A stretch of 46,948 nt of DNA from an uncultured bacterium. Lineage in GTDB: Bacteria; Cloacimonadota; Cloacimonadia; Cloacimonadales; Cloacimonadaceae. This document shows, one piece after another, positions 1 to 8,171 of this stretch. The notes beneath the pieces were generated by a model. That model saw only the letters and a list, made by a program, of their open reading frames with translations, was not told where the DNA came from and made no database searches. Made by a program: the position numbers and the translations under genes. Numbering within the stretch: the stretch's first letter is position 1; every line of letters begins with the position of its first letter. The stretch covers positions 1 to 46,948 of the forward strand of contig CALLHY010000072.1 in assembly GCA_938009275.1 (NCBI GenBank), written 5' to 3'.

Positions 1-65
1 ACAGAGGACACTAAGAACACAGAGAGGGATACCCGTATCGTAGCTTTCCAAAGCTCCGATTGTCG

Positions 66-83
66 TTCCCGCAGAGGCGGGAA
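66..83. repeat. REP-like hairpin (inverted repeat)
   Basis: TTCCCGC at 66-72 pairs perfectly with GCGGGAA at 77-83 around an AGAG loop. Hairpins of this kind are common intergenic repeats in many bacterial genomes and may act as a transcript end. No T-tract follows, so a classical intrinsic terminator is not supported. Confidence 0.6.
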
Positions 84-176
84 TCCAAACTCCGTACTGG
101 CGGTCGCCGTACCGCCGCCTCTTCCAAGCTTCAAGCCCCAACGTATTGGAAGGGAGGGTAAACCAATTGATAGAGC

Positions 177-219
177 GCTTCATGCGCTTCATGATAGGCT
201 TCATGATAGGCTTCATGAT
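177..219. repeat. Short tandem repeat abutting the transposon left boundary
   Basis: The 12-base unit CTTCATGATAGG occurs at 187-198 and 199-210, followed by a partial unit CTTCATGAT at 211-219. Shorter CTTCATG copies precede it. The array ends exactly where the TATAAA flank of the transposon begins at 220. Whether the repeat belongs to the target site or is unrelated cannot be told from one copy. Confidence 0.7.
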
Positions 220-225
220 TATAAA
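220..225. repeat. Left TATAAA flank (possible target-site duplication)
   Basis: TATAAA immediately precedes the left inverted repeat and matches TATAAA at 33655-33660 just outside the right inverted repeat, in the same orientation. A six-base duplication is slightly longer than the five bases usual for Mu and Tn7. Confidence 0.6.
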
Positions 226-390
226 CTGACACCCAAAGCTGCAAGTTGTGACACAAGGGGAAAGTGGGGATAAGGCTTTGATTGGTGGTGAGATACGATG
301 GACTGGCTTTGGAAATGTCCAAGCGCCTATTTGGACGTTTTTGGACTGTTTGCTGACACTATTACTGCAAATTAGCGAGGCGTTTGGACA
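226..390. repeat. Left end of first transposon with repeat sites
   Basis: The terminus (C then TGACA, 226-231) is followed by CTGCAAGTTGTGACA, one copy of the unit that makes up the right end. Further in lie TGTCCAAGCG at 316-325, TTTGGACGTT at 330-339 and CGTTTGGACA at 381-390, variants of a TGTCCAA word in both orientations. These are probably sites for the transposase or its accessory protein, inferred from position and repetition. No gene is present between the terminus and the repressor gene that ends at 430. Confidence 0.6.
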
Positions 391-429
391 GGCTTTGGAA
401 AGAGCAGTTGGAAAAATGGAACTTTGAAA

Positions 430-1185
430 TTAGAAAAAGCGCAATTGGAGTGCGATTGTGCCGATCAGGAAAGCTCCGTAATTCCAATCCGAGTCTAAAA
501 CAAGAACCGGATAGTCTATATTAAATGGTTGGAGGATAATCTGTTGCCTGTGGTGGTCGATCTGCACCTTCTTGATGGTGAGGCCATCGTCAGTCCTTAC
601 AACTGCAATTTTGCCATCCGCATTTTCCCAGCTTAGATCGCTCTTGATGACCACAATGTCCTGATGCTGGATCACAGGTTCCATGCTCTGTCCATTTACT
701 TGAAAGACAGTATATTGCTTGGGGTTACCGGGGAGGAATGAGACTGGCAACTGAATCTGACCCACCTGACTCCACTCATCCTTGATCTCCATCGGAGGTC
801 CGGCAGCTATTTCACCAACTATGGGAAAGGTGATAGACCGAGTGGGATCGATGTCCTGATTGTTGATAGGATGCAGGATTGGAGAGATGATGGCTGGGGT
901 TGGAGTGTCTGGATTATTTAGGTTTGTTGGTGCCTGATTCGATTGGATCAACTCCTGGAATTCATCCTTAGCATACATGGAGCCGTTTCCGGTAAAGAGC
1001 CAGTGGAGGTTGATCTGATCTTTGGAGAGGGCTTCCAGGAACTCAGGATCGGGATAGCGCTCATTCAGTTTGTATCTTGATAGCGAGGCACGGGAGATGC
1101 CATACTTCTTGGCAAACTGGTAATCCTTGAGGCGCATTGCCTTAATCACTAAGCTAAGGCGCTGTCCGATAGTCGGTTTATTCAT
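430..1185 (-). CDS. XRE-S24 self-cleaving repressor (LexA/CI-like)
   Basis: A 251-residue transcription repressor expected to hold the transposition operon off until DNA damage. The N-terminal 70 residues form a phage-type helix-turn-helix (IGQRL..., then YGISRASLSRY). The C-terminal half is an S24 peptidase domain: the Ala-Gly cleavage site in EIAAGPP near residue 127, the catalytic Ser in VNGQSMEP near 166, and the Lys in LTIKKVQ near 204. Such proteins cleave themselves when RecA is activated, so the element is probably SOS-induced. I start at the second ATG (1185), six bases after a GGAG site; a longer frame continues to 1281 without a good ribosome site. It is transcribed divergently from the transposition genes. 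A close relative with the same layout lies at 45716-46444. Confidence 0.88.
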   Translation of the reverse strand: MNKPTIGQRLSLVIKAMRLKDYQFAKKYGISRASLSRYKLNERYPDPEFLEALSKDQINLHWLFTGNGSMYAKDEFQELIQSNQAPTNLNNPDTPTPAIISPILHPINNQDIDPTRSITFPIVGEIAAGPPMEIKDEWSQVGQIQLPVSFLPGNPKQYTVFQVNGQSMEPVIQHQDIVVIKSDLSWENADGKIAVVRTDDGLTIKKVQIDHHRQQIILQPFNIDYPVLVLDSDWNYGAFLIGTIALQLRFF

Positions 1186-1354
1186 CATGGTCTCCATATA
1201 GTAACTTTGGCATTGACTATATCCGCACGGCTGCAAGATTAGTTCCAGATGCCATTCTGCTGCAAGGCGGTTTGGAGTCAATACTAAAGATTATAGTGTG
1301 ACCCAGGTGGATTATAAAGTATTGCCGGAGAATGCGTAAGAAAGCTGGCAAACT

Positions 1355-1374
1355 CGCAGAAAGGACTTCCCAAG
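1355..1374. promoter_or_regulatory. 20-base element shared by both repressor-transposase divergent regions
   Basis: CGCAGAAAGGACTTCCCAAG occurs here and, base for base, at 46620-46639. Each copy is 50-70 bases upstream of the first plus-strand gene of its element. Nearby sequence (TATAG, TGTGA, GGATTA, CCGG) is partly conserved too. It is likely an operator, promoter part or enhancer for the transposition operon; the exact role is inferred. Confidence 0.55.
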
Positions 1375-1426
1375 GTTCTGCTCTTGTGGTTGTTAGCACC
1401 CTACTAATACATAAGAGAGGTGTAGA

Positions 1427-1999
1427 ATGACTACCAAGAAACGCTGCCAATCGGAAGTGCAGAATCGGGAAAGTAAGGGCAATGTCCAAGCGGGTACCCC
1501 TGTCCAAGCGGGGGTAGGAATGAGGCTTAACTCATTGATAACTATGATGAGAGGCCAAAATGTCCAAGCGCTTGACCGCATTTTTCAGGATTTTAGACTG
1601 AAATGTCCAAGTGGGTCGCAGTTTTTGAAGGACTTGGACATGGACATGAAAGTCGATTTTATCTGGCTACCCATAGATAGGGTTGCCTTACTAATGAACA
1701 AGAACCTGAAGACAATTAGAAGAATGGTCGATGCCGGGAAGCTTACGGCACTCAAGCATCAGATACCTACTAAGAACGGAGCCACGATCAAGACCTTTGT
1801 ACTGGCAACCGAAGAGATCATTCAGGCTGAGTATGACAGATTCAGAGATAGCCTGCGTAAACCGGAGCTTTACTTCGAGGAAGTGATAGATCTTGGCGAG
1901 CATAGCTATCCCAGTGTCTTCCTGGTCTACTATGATAATGGTAATGACCTAGCCACGAAGATCAAGGATTCAGCGGGAGGTTCAGATGTTTCCCTATAA
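1427..1999 (+). CDS. Small DNA-binding protein, first gene of transposition operon
   Basis: A 190-residue protein starting behind a clear AGAGGTG site. Residues 1-65 look unstructured and are encoded by DNA full of TGTCCAAGCG repeats, so this part may be dictated by DNA sites rather than protein needs. Residues 72-150 (WLPIDRVALLMNKNLKTIRR onward) look like an excisionase/MuA-type winged helix, with a helix matching 'MNKNLKTIRRMVDAGKL'. It overlaps the transposase start by 14 bases, so translation is probably coupled. In phage Mu the equivalent DNA-binding domains are fused to the N-terminus of the transposase; here they may be a separate chain. The exact function is inferred. A partial gene of similar design begins at 46690. 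Confidence 0.7.
   Translation: MTTKKRCQSEVQNRESKGNVQAGTPVQAGVGMRLNSLITMMRGQNVQALDRIFQDFRLKCPSGSQFLKDLDMDMKVDFIWLPIDRVALLMNKNLKTIRRMVDAGKLTALKHQIPTKNGATIKTFVLATEEIIQAEYDRFRDSLRKPELYFEEVIDLGEHSYPSVFLVYYDNGNDLATKIKDSAGGSDVSL
1483..1640. repeat. TGTCCAAGCG sites inside the coding sequence
   Basis: TGTCCAAGCG occurs exactly at 1483-1492, 1501-1510 and 1561-1570. A one-base variant lies at 1604-1613 (TGTCCAAGTG), and an inverted TGTCCAAG core at 1633-1640. The same word occurs in the left end at 316-325. This is a likely protein-binding array, comparable in position to the internal activating sequence of phage Mu, though that comparison is an inference. Confidence 0.65.
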
Positions 2000-4544
2000 T
2001 GGCAGACCGACTGAGGAGTTCCTGAGAGAATACCGCAGGAAGCTGAATGAACTACAAGAACTGATGGAAAGCCAGGGACTGAAGCTGGAGATCAAGAGCG
2101 GTGGCAGATGTAAAGTGGCTCCAGAGGTGAGGGCTGGAATTGGTGTGGCAAGTGGTGAAGGTGATGCGCCTGTCGATTATAGCTTCCTGCTCTCCTACCG
2201 CCAGCAGTACAATGCCAAGGCCGATAGTTCCGAAGATAACCCAGAGGCTGAAACGGTCTATGAGACCTACGATGACTATCTGGAGTTCGAACGTAAGATC
2301 ACCCTGATCCACGAAGCCAAGGAAAATGGTGTAGTGATCGACTTCGGCAGTGACTTTCTCGATCTGACTCCGGTGGAAGAGGAAAGGCTGTTATACAAGG
2401 AAGAGGCACAGCTCTATGGTCGGTTCTGCCAGGAAGTGATTCGCAGGTTGTATGGAGCAGAATCCAAAGTATTAGCCTGGAAACGGATCGCCAGTGACTA
2501 TAACGGCAAGAGACTGGTTCCTGAGCTCTATAACCTCAAAGGACCCCGAAAAGAGAGAGCACTTAGAGAATGGTTACGTGTCTACCATGAGACCAATCTC
2601 GATATGTATGCCCTGATCCACAAGAGCAAGGGTAAGTACAAAGAACGCAAGATCAGCTATCAGGAACAGCAATACCTGCTGCACCTGCTGCTCAATCCCA
2701 ATCGCATCAAGATCGGCTCTGCCATCACCAACCTCAAACAGATGGCCAGAAACGGGATTATTGAATCCCAGGCCAATGAACGCACCCTCAGACGTTGGTG
2801 CGAGGAATGGGCAGCAAGACATCCGGCAGAATGGTACCAAGCTAGAGATGGTAGCAAGTTCGTCTCTGAGAATGTCATCAAGAGCATTATGAGAGATAAT
2901 AGCACTCTGCAAGTGGGACAGGTCTGGGTGGCGGATGGACATACCCTCTCTTTCGATATCCTCAATCCCCAGACCGGCAGAGCCCAACGCATGACCATGA
3001 TCATGGTGATGGACTGGGCAAGCCGCTATCCAGTGGGAGCATCGCTTGCCTTTACCGAAGATAGCCAGCATATCCTGACAGCCTTCCGCAATGGCTTCAT
3101 CAACTGCGCCCAGATCGCCGATGACAATTGTGGAACGATGGCAGTGTTACCTAAGTATGTCTATCTGGATAATGGCAAAGCCTTCCGAGCCAAGCTCTTT
3201 CACGAACGCTGGGAAGAGCATGATCTGAATAAGGAACTGGGAGGTATCTTCCCTAGGCTCAATATCGGGGTAAGATTCGCGGAGAGTTACAATGCTAAGG
3301 CCAAGATTATCGAACGCTTCTTCAAGACCTTCCAGGAGCAGTTTGAGCGGTTCATCACCACTTTCAGAGGCGCATCGATTGATGATAAGCCCTCAGTCCT
3401 GCATCGAAATGAGGTCTGGGCAAAGAAGCTCTATACCGGTAAGCCACCGACCATTGAAGAGACAATGCAGATGATCGCCTTCTATGTGAGGTTCTGTTAT
3501 GGAGAGACGCCGCATACTTCACTCAATAGACGCACTCCCTATGAGGTCTTCAATGCTGCCAGGATAGCGGAGAGTCGCCAAATCGAGATCTCAAGGCTCA
3601 ACTTCCTGATGATGGCAATGGAACGCAAGAATATCCGCGCGGAGGGGATCAGGCTGGATAAAAAGGTCTACTGGCACCGGGAACTGGTTAATCACGTGGG
3701 ACAGCCTTGCATCATCAGGTTCGATTACAGCGATGCCAGATGGATCGTGGTCTATGACAAGAACGATGTCTTCATCTGCCAGGCAGCCCTCCGCAAAGCT
3801 CAGCATCCCTTCATTGAAGTCTCGATGGATAAGGCAGTCTCGCATAAGGAACTGAACAAGGAATACAAAGAGATCAAGGGACTCCGACGAGAGAAAGAAC
3901 GCAGTGCCAAGAAGTGGGTGGTGAACTCGCAGAAGGCAGTTGATGCACTCCTCAAGAACTCAACGTCCAGGCAAGAGAAGCTTGAGGATCAGGGTGCCAG
4001 AGCGCTCTTCAATAGTCCTCCCATGCTGGAAGCGCCACCCAAGGATAGTGATGAGATCATCGAAGAGATAACCAAAAAGACGATGATGAGAATGCCGAAG
4101 CATCCTGATATGCTGAGTCCGGAAGAGCGGGAAAAGCTGGATGCAGAGGAGAAAGAGAGACAGGCAGAAATCGAGATAAATCGCATAATAGAACAGGAAA
4201 TGAAGGAATCATTCGATAGGATAGGGCTCGAATACCAGTCCGGTAATGATAAACCATCCATGGAGTTCGCGATATCCTTCAGCAAAACAGCCAGAGAGTA
4301 CTACAAAGCCCAACAAAGAGCCCAAGCTGAACTAGAAGCATCAGATGATGATGGAACTGCCACTACAATAACCGATGAGGCAAGTATAGAACAAGCTGAG
4401 GAGAACACTCAATCGGAAGCGAACCCCAATACAACGGAATTGCAGGATGATAAACAAGCACCAGAAGATGCCAAGAATGAGCAGGTACCATTCGCACACC
4501 TCTCCAGAAAAGAATTCTTAGATCTAATCGGGATAAACAAATAG
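1986..4544 (+). CDS. Mu-type DDE transposase (rve integrase fold)
   Basis: An 852-residue transposase that would cut the ends and join them to target DNA. The integrase core is plain: first Asp near residue 317 in WVADGH, second Asp near 395 in YLDNGKAF, and Glu near 442 in KIIERFF. Residues 1-300 should hold end-binding domains, including a YGAESKVLAWKRIASDY segment. Past the core are a beta-barrel-like region and a long charged, coil-rich tail (residues 640-852), where MuA and TnsB carry the part that contacts their ATPase partner. It sits between the DNA-binding gene, which it overlaps, and the ATPase gene six bases downstream of an intact stop. The reading frame is intact, so the element may still be active. 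Confidence 0.9.
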   Translation: MFPYNGRPTEEFLREYRRKLNELQELMESQGLKLEIKSGGRCKVAPEVRAGIGVASGEGDAPVDYSFLLSYRQQYNAKADSSEDNPEAETVYETYDDYLEFERKITLIHEAKENGVVIDFGSDFLDLTPVEEERLLYKEEAQLYGRFCQEVIRRLYGAESKVLAWKRIASDYNGKRLVPELYNLKGPRKERALREWLRVYHETNLDMYALIHKSKGKYKERKISYQEQQYLLHLLLNPNRIKIGSAITNLKQMARNGIIESQANERTLRRWCEEWAARHPAEWYQARDGSKFVSENVIKSIMRDNSTLQVGQVWVADGHTLSFDILNPQTGRAQRMTMIMVMDWASRYPVGASLAFTEDSQHILTAFRNGFINCAQIADDNCGTMAVLPKYVYLDNGKAFRAKLFHERWEEHDLNKELGGIFPRLNIGVRFAESYNAKAKIIERFFKTFQEQFERFITTFRGASIDDKPSVLHRNEVWAKKLYTGKPPTIEETMQMIAFYVRFCYGETPHTSLNRRTPYEVFNAARIAESRQIEISRLNFLMMAMERKNIRAEGIRLDKKVYWHRELVNHVGQPCIIRFDYSDARWIVVYDKNDVFICQAALRKAQHPFIEVSMDKAVSHKELNKEYKEIKGLRREKERSAKKWVVNSQKAVDALLKNSTSRQEKLEDQGARALFNSPPMLEAPPKDSDEIIEEITKKTMMRMPKHPDMLSPEEREKLDAEEKERQAEIEINRIIEQEMKESFDRIGLEYQSGNDKPSMEFAISFSKTAREYYKAQQRAQAELEASDDDGTATTITDEASIEQAEENTQSEANPNTTELQDDKQAPEDAKNEQVPFAHLSRKEFLDLIGINK

Positions 4545-4553
4545 GAGGAGATG

Positions 4554-5264
4554 ATGAAACAAGGAACACTTGTTAGAACTCAGAACGTAATCGCTGCCGA
4601 CAAATGCATCGAATACTTGTTAACCCGCCCCAAACTGGAGATGGTGGGGCTTGGCTTGCTGTATGGCAGACCAGGCCTGGGAAAAACCACCTATGCCAGT
4701 AGAATCGCTTTTAGTCAGGGCTATCAATATATCAGACTGGAGGCAACTACCACCCCCAAGGCTTTCGCCTCCAAGCTGCTCTTAGCCTTATACAAGAGAT
4801 TTGGCATGGGAGAGTACATCCCCTACGGAACAGCTAACGACCTTTTCATGACGTGTATAACGGTTCTGGAGGATCACAAGGATACGATCATAGTTGTTGA
4901 TGAGATAGACTACGCCTTCCGGCATCCCCAGCTCTTAGGAGCCATAAGGGATATAGTGGATGTAACCACAGCGATTGTCATCCTGGTCGGGATGCAGAAT
5001 GCCAAGGACAAACTCAATCAGATCAATGAATACTACTTCGATAGATGCAACTTCTTCTATGAGTTCCAAGACCTGCCCAAGAAGGATATCGGCCAGTTAT
5101 GCAGTGAGATCTTGGAAATCAAGTTCCACCCGGATATAGTCGACTATGTCCATTTCCACTCCTGCGGTAATGTCCGTAAAGCCATGAAGCTTATCCGCTC
5201 AGTGGAAGAGATAGGTAGATACAAGAACCTTGAAATAGTATCCCAAGCAGATCTGGATGATTGA
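4554..5264 (+). CDS. MuB/TnsC-like AAA ATPase for transposition
   Basis: About 236 residues. The Walker A motif is GRPGLGKTT near residues 42-50, and Walker B is IIVVDEIDYAF near 120. This size and order match the ATP-dependent target-choosing partner of Mu/Tn7-type transposases, which forms filaments on DNA and activates the transposase. An AGGAGG site at 4543-4548 favours the ATG at 4554; an ATG at 4551 is the alternative. The stop overlaps the region where the next gene begins. The function of this particular protein is inferred from family and location. Confidence 0.85.
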   Translation: MKQGTLVRTQNVIAADKCIEYLLTRPKLEMVGLGLLYGRPGLGKTTYASRIAFSQGYQYIRLEATTTPKAFASKLLLALYKRFGMGEYIPYGTANDLFMTCITVLEDHKDTIIVVDEIDYAFRHPQLLGAIRDIVDVTTAIVILVGMQNAKDKLNQINEYYFDRCNFFYEFQDLPKKDIGQLCSEILEIKFHPDIVDYVHFHSCGNVRKAMKLIRSVEEIGRYKNLEIVSQADLDD

Positions 5265-5271
5265 GGTCAGA

Positions 5272-5772
5272 ATGACTGATAAAGAAAGGATCCTCAACTT
5301 CATCAACCAGTATGATCGCCTGTTCAATGCAGAACTTATAGCCAGGCTGACCAGTGTAAGTAGAGAAGCAATAGAAAAGCTACTACCCGAACTGCTCCAA
5401 AGACATACAATCAAGCAGATTGAAGATGACCCACCCATCTACGTCCGAGCCAACCGCTACCAAGCCAGGATCGGTTATCAGCATTACAAGGGCTGGACTT
5501 TCAGTATAGCAGATGCCCACAAGCTTTTGGACATCCTGGAACAAGGCCGATACAAGTCCATCCGAGATATTGCACAAGGCATAGGTAAATCCAGACAGTG
5601 GGTCTATATCTATCTGGAGGCACTGGCATCAATAGAGGTGATAGATCTCAGGCATTACACATACGTGGTCATCTCCCGCCAAAACGTGCCAAAAATAGGC
5701 AGAAAAGTACAGAAAGGTATATTGGGTCAACTCAGGAGTTTGAATAGGGCTGGGTGTTATAGATTACTATGA
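5272..5772 (+). CDS. Small HTH protein, last gene of transposition operon
   Basis: A 166-residue protein with two likely helix-turn-helix segments: one around ARLTSVSREAIEKLLPELL near residues 24-44, and one around SIRDIAQGIGKSRQWVYIYL near 95-115. The C-terminus is basic. It is not a TniQ/TnsD protein, since no cysteine zinc motifs are visible. It could guide target choice or regulate the operon; neither can be told from sequence. ATG at 5272 follows GAGGT with a short spacer. An in-frame ATG at 5257 overlaps the ATPase stop and is an alternative. Confidence 0.75.
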   Translation: MTDKERILNFINQYDRLFNAELIARLTSVSREAIEKLLPELLQRHTIKQIEDDPPIYVRANRYQARIGYQHYKGWTFSIADAHKLLDILEQGRYKSIRDIAQGIGKSRQWVYIYLEALASIEVIDLRHYTYVVISRQNVPKIGRKVQKGILGQLRSLNRAGCYRLL

Positions 5773-5977
5773 TAGAAATTATAAGTAAATATCTATCTGA
5801 ATAGTATGCTCCCTACCGATTTCCTCAATACCATGTCTAGATTATACGACCTTTCTGAATTTGGGATTGACGAAATTTTATCAGTAGTATCCGTTGTACT
5901 AAGTGTAATTATTGAACACTTAGGCAAGTTGTGGAATCAATTGTTTAAGTGCATGAATCTTATATTGAGGTAAGCAC

Positions 5978-7093
5978 ATGATAAGCTATGACGATACTAT
6001 TGAAGAACTTCAGGCAATAACAACTACATTATCTGGTTTAGGATGCCTAGATACAAGTGATTCCGAGAAATTGCTAAATGCAGCTATGGAAATTGGAAAA
6101 TCAGCATCGGGATCCTGGATTGGTTATCAATCCTTGGTTTATTACAGAGGATTCCAACAACCCCCCGCTAGTGCACACTTTAGTAAAGAATGGGGATTGG
6201 ACAATTTAGCTGATATGGTAGGCATTGGCACTATTGGGGATTGGGTCATTTTCGTTGCAGAAGATGTATTCAATGCCATAAACAAAATGTCTGGCGTATC
6301 TTCAATAGATGATTGCATCATAAAAAGTGATGAAATCAACAAACAGATAGACGATTGCATTGATAAGGTGTTTTCGATTTCCCAGTATCAACAATTTCCC
6401 AATGATGAATACATAGCAAAAACCATCAAGACCATATCTGAGAATAAGTCTATATCTCAAAGTGATTTTATCAGTTATTATAGACCCAAACAACTAGCAT
6501 CTAGAGATGCAAGAGCTATTGATGGTGGTTGCCAGACACCACCGCATATGATAATAATTGCTTCTTGTATGTATGTGCAGAGAAGCAAGCAGAGATCTCA
6601 GGATGTCCTCAGTTTAGTCGATAAGTTGAGTAATCATATCAGGAATAGAACTCATTTAGGTAATATGACGAATCAAATTGGCAAGAACATCTTTATTGGT
6701 CATGGTCGTTCTCATGACTGGAGAGAACTAAAAGACTTTCTAACTGAGCGCTTAAATCTTTCATGGGATGAGTTTAATCGTGTGCCGGTAGCTGGGAAAA
6801 CAAATGTATCAAGACTTTCCGAAATGCTGGATCAAGCATGTTTTGCTTTTCTGGTTATGACTGCCGAGGACGAAACACCGGATGGGAAATATAATGCTAG
6901 GCTCAACGTTATCCATGAAGCAGGACTCTTTCAAGGAAGGCTTGGTTTCGACAAAGCAATTATTCTTTTAGAAAATGGCTGTGAGGAGTTTTCAAACGTT
7001 CATGGTCTAGGTCAGATAAGGTTTGAAAAAGGAAAGATTGGAACGATCTTTGAAGAAATCCGTAGAGTTTTGGAGAAAGCTGAGATTACATAA
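5978..7093 (+). CDS. TIR-like effector, CAP12/Pycsar-type (predicted NAD-cleaving)
   Basis: A 371-residue protein. The last 145 residues match the TIR-like domain known from CAP12/Pycsar effectors (formerly 'predicted nucleotide-binding protein containing TIR-like domain'): NIFIGHGRSHDWRELKDFL, then FAFLVMTAEDETPDG, then NVIHEAGLFQGRLGF with the likely catalytic Glu, and FSNVHGLGQIRF. Family members break down NAD+ to stop phage spread. The first 225 residues match nothing I recognise and may sense the trigger. No cyclic-nucleotide synthase gene is adjacent, so this seems a stand-alone effector. It has its own GAGGT ribosome site, and 205 bases without a gene separate it from the transposition operon. 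NADase activity is inferred from the family. Confidence 0.8.
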   Translation: MISYDDTIEELQAITTTLSGLGCLDTSDSEKLLNAAMEIGKSASGSWIGYQSLVYYRGFQQPPASAHFSKEWGLDNLADMVGIGTIGDWVIFVAEDVFNAINKMSGVSSIDDCIIKSDEINKQIDDCIDKVFSISQYQQFPNDEYIAKTIKTISENKSISQSDFISYYRPKQLASRDARAIDGGCQTPPHMIIIASCMYVQRSKQRSQDVLSLVDKLSNHIRNRTHLGNMTNQIGKNIFIGHGRSHDWRELKDFLTERLNLSWDEFNRVPVAGKTNVSRLSEMLDQACFAFLVMTAEDETPDGKYNARLNVIHEAGLFQGRLGFDKAIILLENGCEEFSNVHGLGQIRFEKGKIGTIFEEIRRVLEKAEIT

Positions 7094-7300
7094 TCAAGAT
7101 AACACAGAAATTCAAAAATCCAAATCTCATCATAATAAAACTCTCAGAATAAACCACATAGCTATATATTGTAGACCTTGTTTAACGAGGTGGGTATCTA
7201 AGCATCAAAAAAAGAATTGACTAAAACACTCACTAGTTAACGTGGTTTTTAATGAGTAAAGTTGTAATCGACAGTGTACAACTGAAATGAAGGAGAAAGT

Positions 7301-7912
7301 ATGATACCCGACATAGAGAGGACGAATATAGTTATCGTTGGACGATGGAATAGGTTTATACTAAATCCTGAGTGGGTTTCAAAGACATTATTTGAAACTG
7401 ATAAAATGCAAGTTGAGTTCTCTTTTGACCTCCTTCTTCCTCCAAGGTATTCTATTGATTCAATCAGATTAACAACACTTGACGATAGAGTAATAATAAC
7501 GCCATTAGAATACACCGACGATGTGATGCAAACTGCAGAAGTGATTTCTCTAAAGTTGATTAACCTCCTCCCTCATACTCCTTTGACAGGAATCGGTTTC
7601 AACTATGGATATCAATGTGAAGGCTCATTGATTAATCAGATCCTTGAATTTAAAGATAAACTTGATGCTGAAGTTCATGCCAGTATGAGTTTTATCAGCT
7701 GGAAGCGGAGTTACAAGTTCGATGATTATCTTCTTAATGTCGAGCAGTCGAAAAATGAGGATAAGTTATTTATTGATTTCAACTATCATTTCACTAATGC
7801 TTACTTCAAGGAGAATCTAGACGTGCTTAACAGTAAAATCGTTGAGTTAAAGAAAAGAACAGAGTTGATTATAAAAAACACATATGGAGAAGAATGCAAT
7901 GATATCGAATGA
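7301..7912 (+). CDS. Unknown protein, first gene of a three-gene operon
   Basis: A 203-residue protein that I do not recognise. It starts behind AAGGAG. It has no signal peptide, no membrane segment and no obvious catalytic motif. The N-terminal half alternates short strands (TNIVIVGRWNRFI, then VEFSFDLLLP), and the last 35 residues look like a helix rich in Lys and Glu. It overlaps the next gene by 14 bases, so the three genes to 8874 are probably made together. Being between a TIR effector and a PT defence operon suggests defence, but this rests on neighbours only. Confidence 0.7.
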   Translation: MIPDIERTNIVIVGRWNRFILNPEWVSKTLFETDKMQVEFSFDLLLPPRYSIDSIRLTTLDDRVIITPLEYTDDVMQTAEVISLKLINLLPHTPLTGIGFNYGYQCEGSLINQILEFKDKLDAEVHASMSFISWKRSYKFDDYLLNVEQSKNEDKLFIDFNYHFTNAYFKENLDVLNSKIVELKKRTELIIKNTYGEECNDIE

Positions 7913-8171
7913 TAGTTCACAAAGAACAGATCTCGAATCAATCGATGGGAAATATCAATGCAGTCCATTGTCTGATATTCCAGTAGCATGTAAAAAGGAA
8001 GAATCATCAAATAAACCAACTCCTGGAGTATATAGAACTGCTTCTATTAGTTCTATCACAAAACTAGATCGGATCAACGTTACGTACGACAATAATAAAG
8101 AAAGTTTAAAAAAGATATATCTACAAGCTAATTCTGATATAAACTATGCCACTTCAGATCCTAAACACTGA
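7899..8171 (+). CDS. Small unknown protein, second gene of the operon
   Basis: A 90-residue protein, hydrophilic and rich in Ser, Asn and Lys, with no recognised domain. A GGAG at 7887-7890 favours the ATG at 7899; an ATG at 7884 in the same frame is the alternative. It overlaps the upstream gene by 14 bases and the downstream gene by 26, the best evidence that it is real. It might be a linker or antitoxin-like partner; nothing in the sequence proves this. Confidence 0.5.
   Translation: MISNDSSQRTDLESIDGKYQCSPLSDIPVACKKEESSNKPTPGVYRTASISSITKLDRINVTYDNNKESLKKIYLQANSDINYATSDPKH

Larger units (their letters stand above)
1..219. other. Intergenic flank left of the first transposon
   Basis: No convincing gene is seen here. 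The first 33 bases are a purine-rich, 'cacagag'-type low-complexity stretch. A REP-like hairpin follows at 66-83 and a short tandem repeat fills 177-219, directly up to the transposon boundary. The one reading frame that crosses it is a minus-strand frame whose protein merely repeats H-E-A-Y, which is the tandem repeat translated. Confidence 0.5.

Noticed and set aside
131..322. Minus-strand frame with a His-Glu-Ala-Tyr repeat
   Set aside because: The protein repeat is only the CTTCATGATAGG tandem repeat in translation, and the frame runs across the transposon border.
2574..3071. Long minus-strand frame of 165 codons inside the transposase gene
   Set aside because: It is antisense to the DDE core, whose plus-strand motifs are unmistakable. 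Low-complexity composition fits a shadow frame.
5272..5772. TniQ/TnsD target selector
   Set aside because: The position in the operon suggested it, but the protein has no cysteine zinc motifs and is only 166 residues with HTH features.
5978..7093. CBASS or Pycsar operon
   Set aside because: The TIR-like domain fits such effectors, but no cyclic-nucleotide synthase gene lies next to it.
7023..7220. Plus-strand frame at the end of the TIR gene
   Set aside because: It overlaps the TIR gene in another frame for 70 bases and has no ribosome site of its own.
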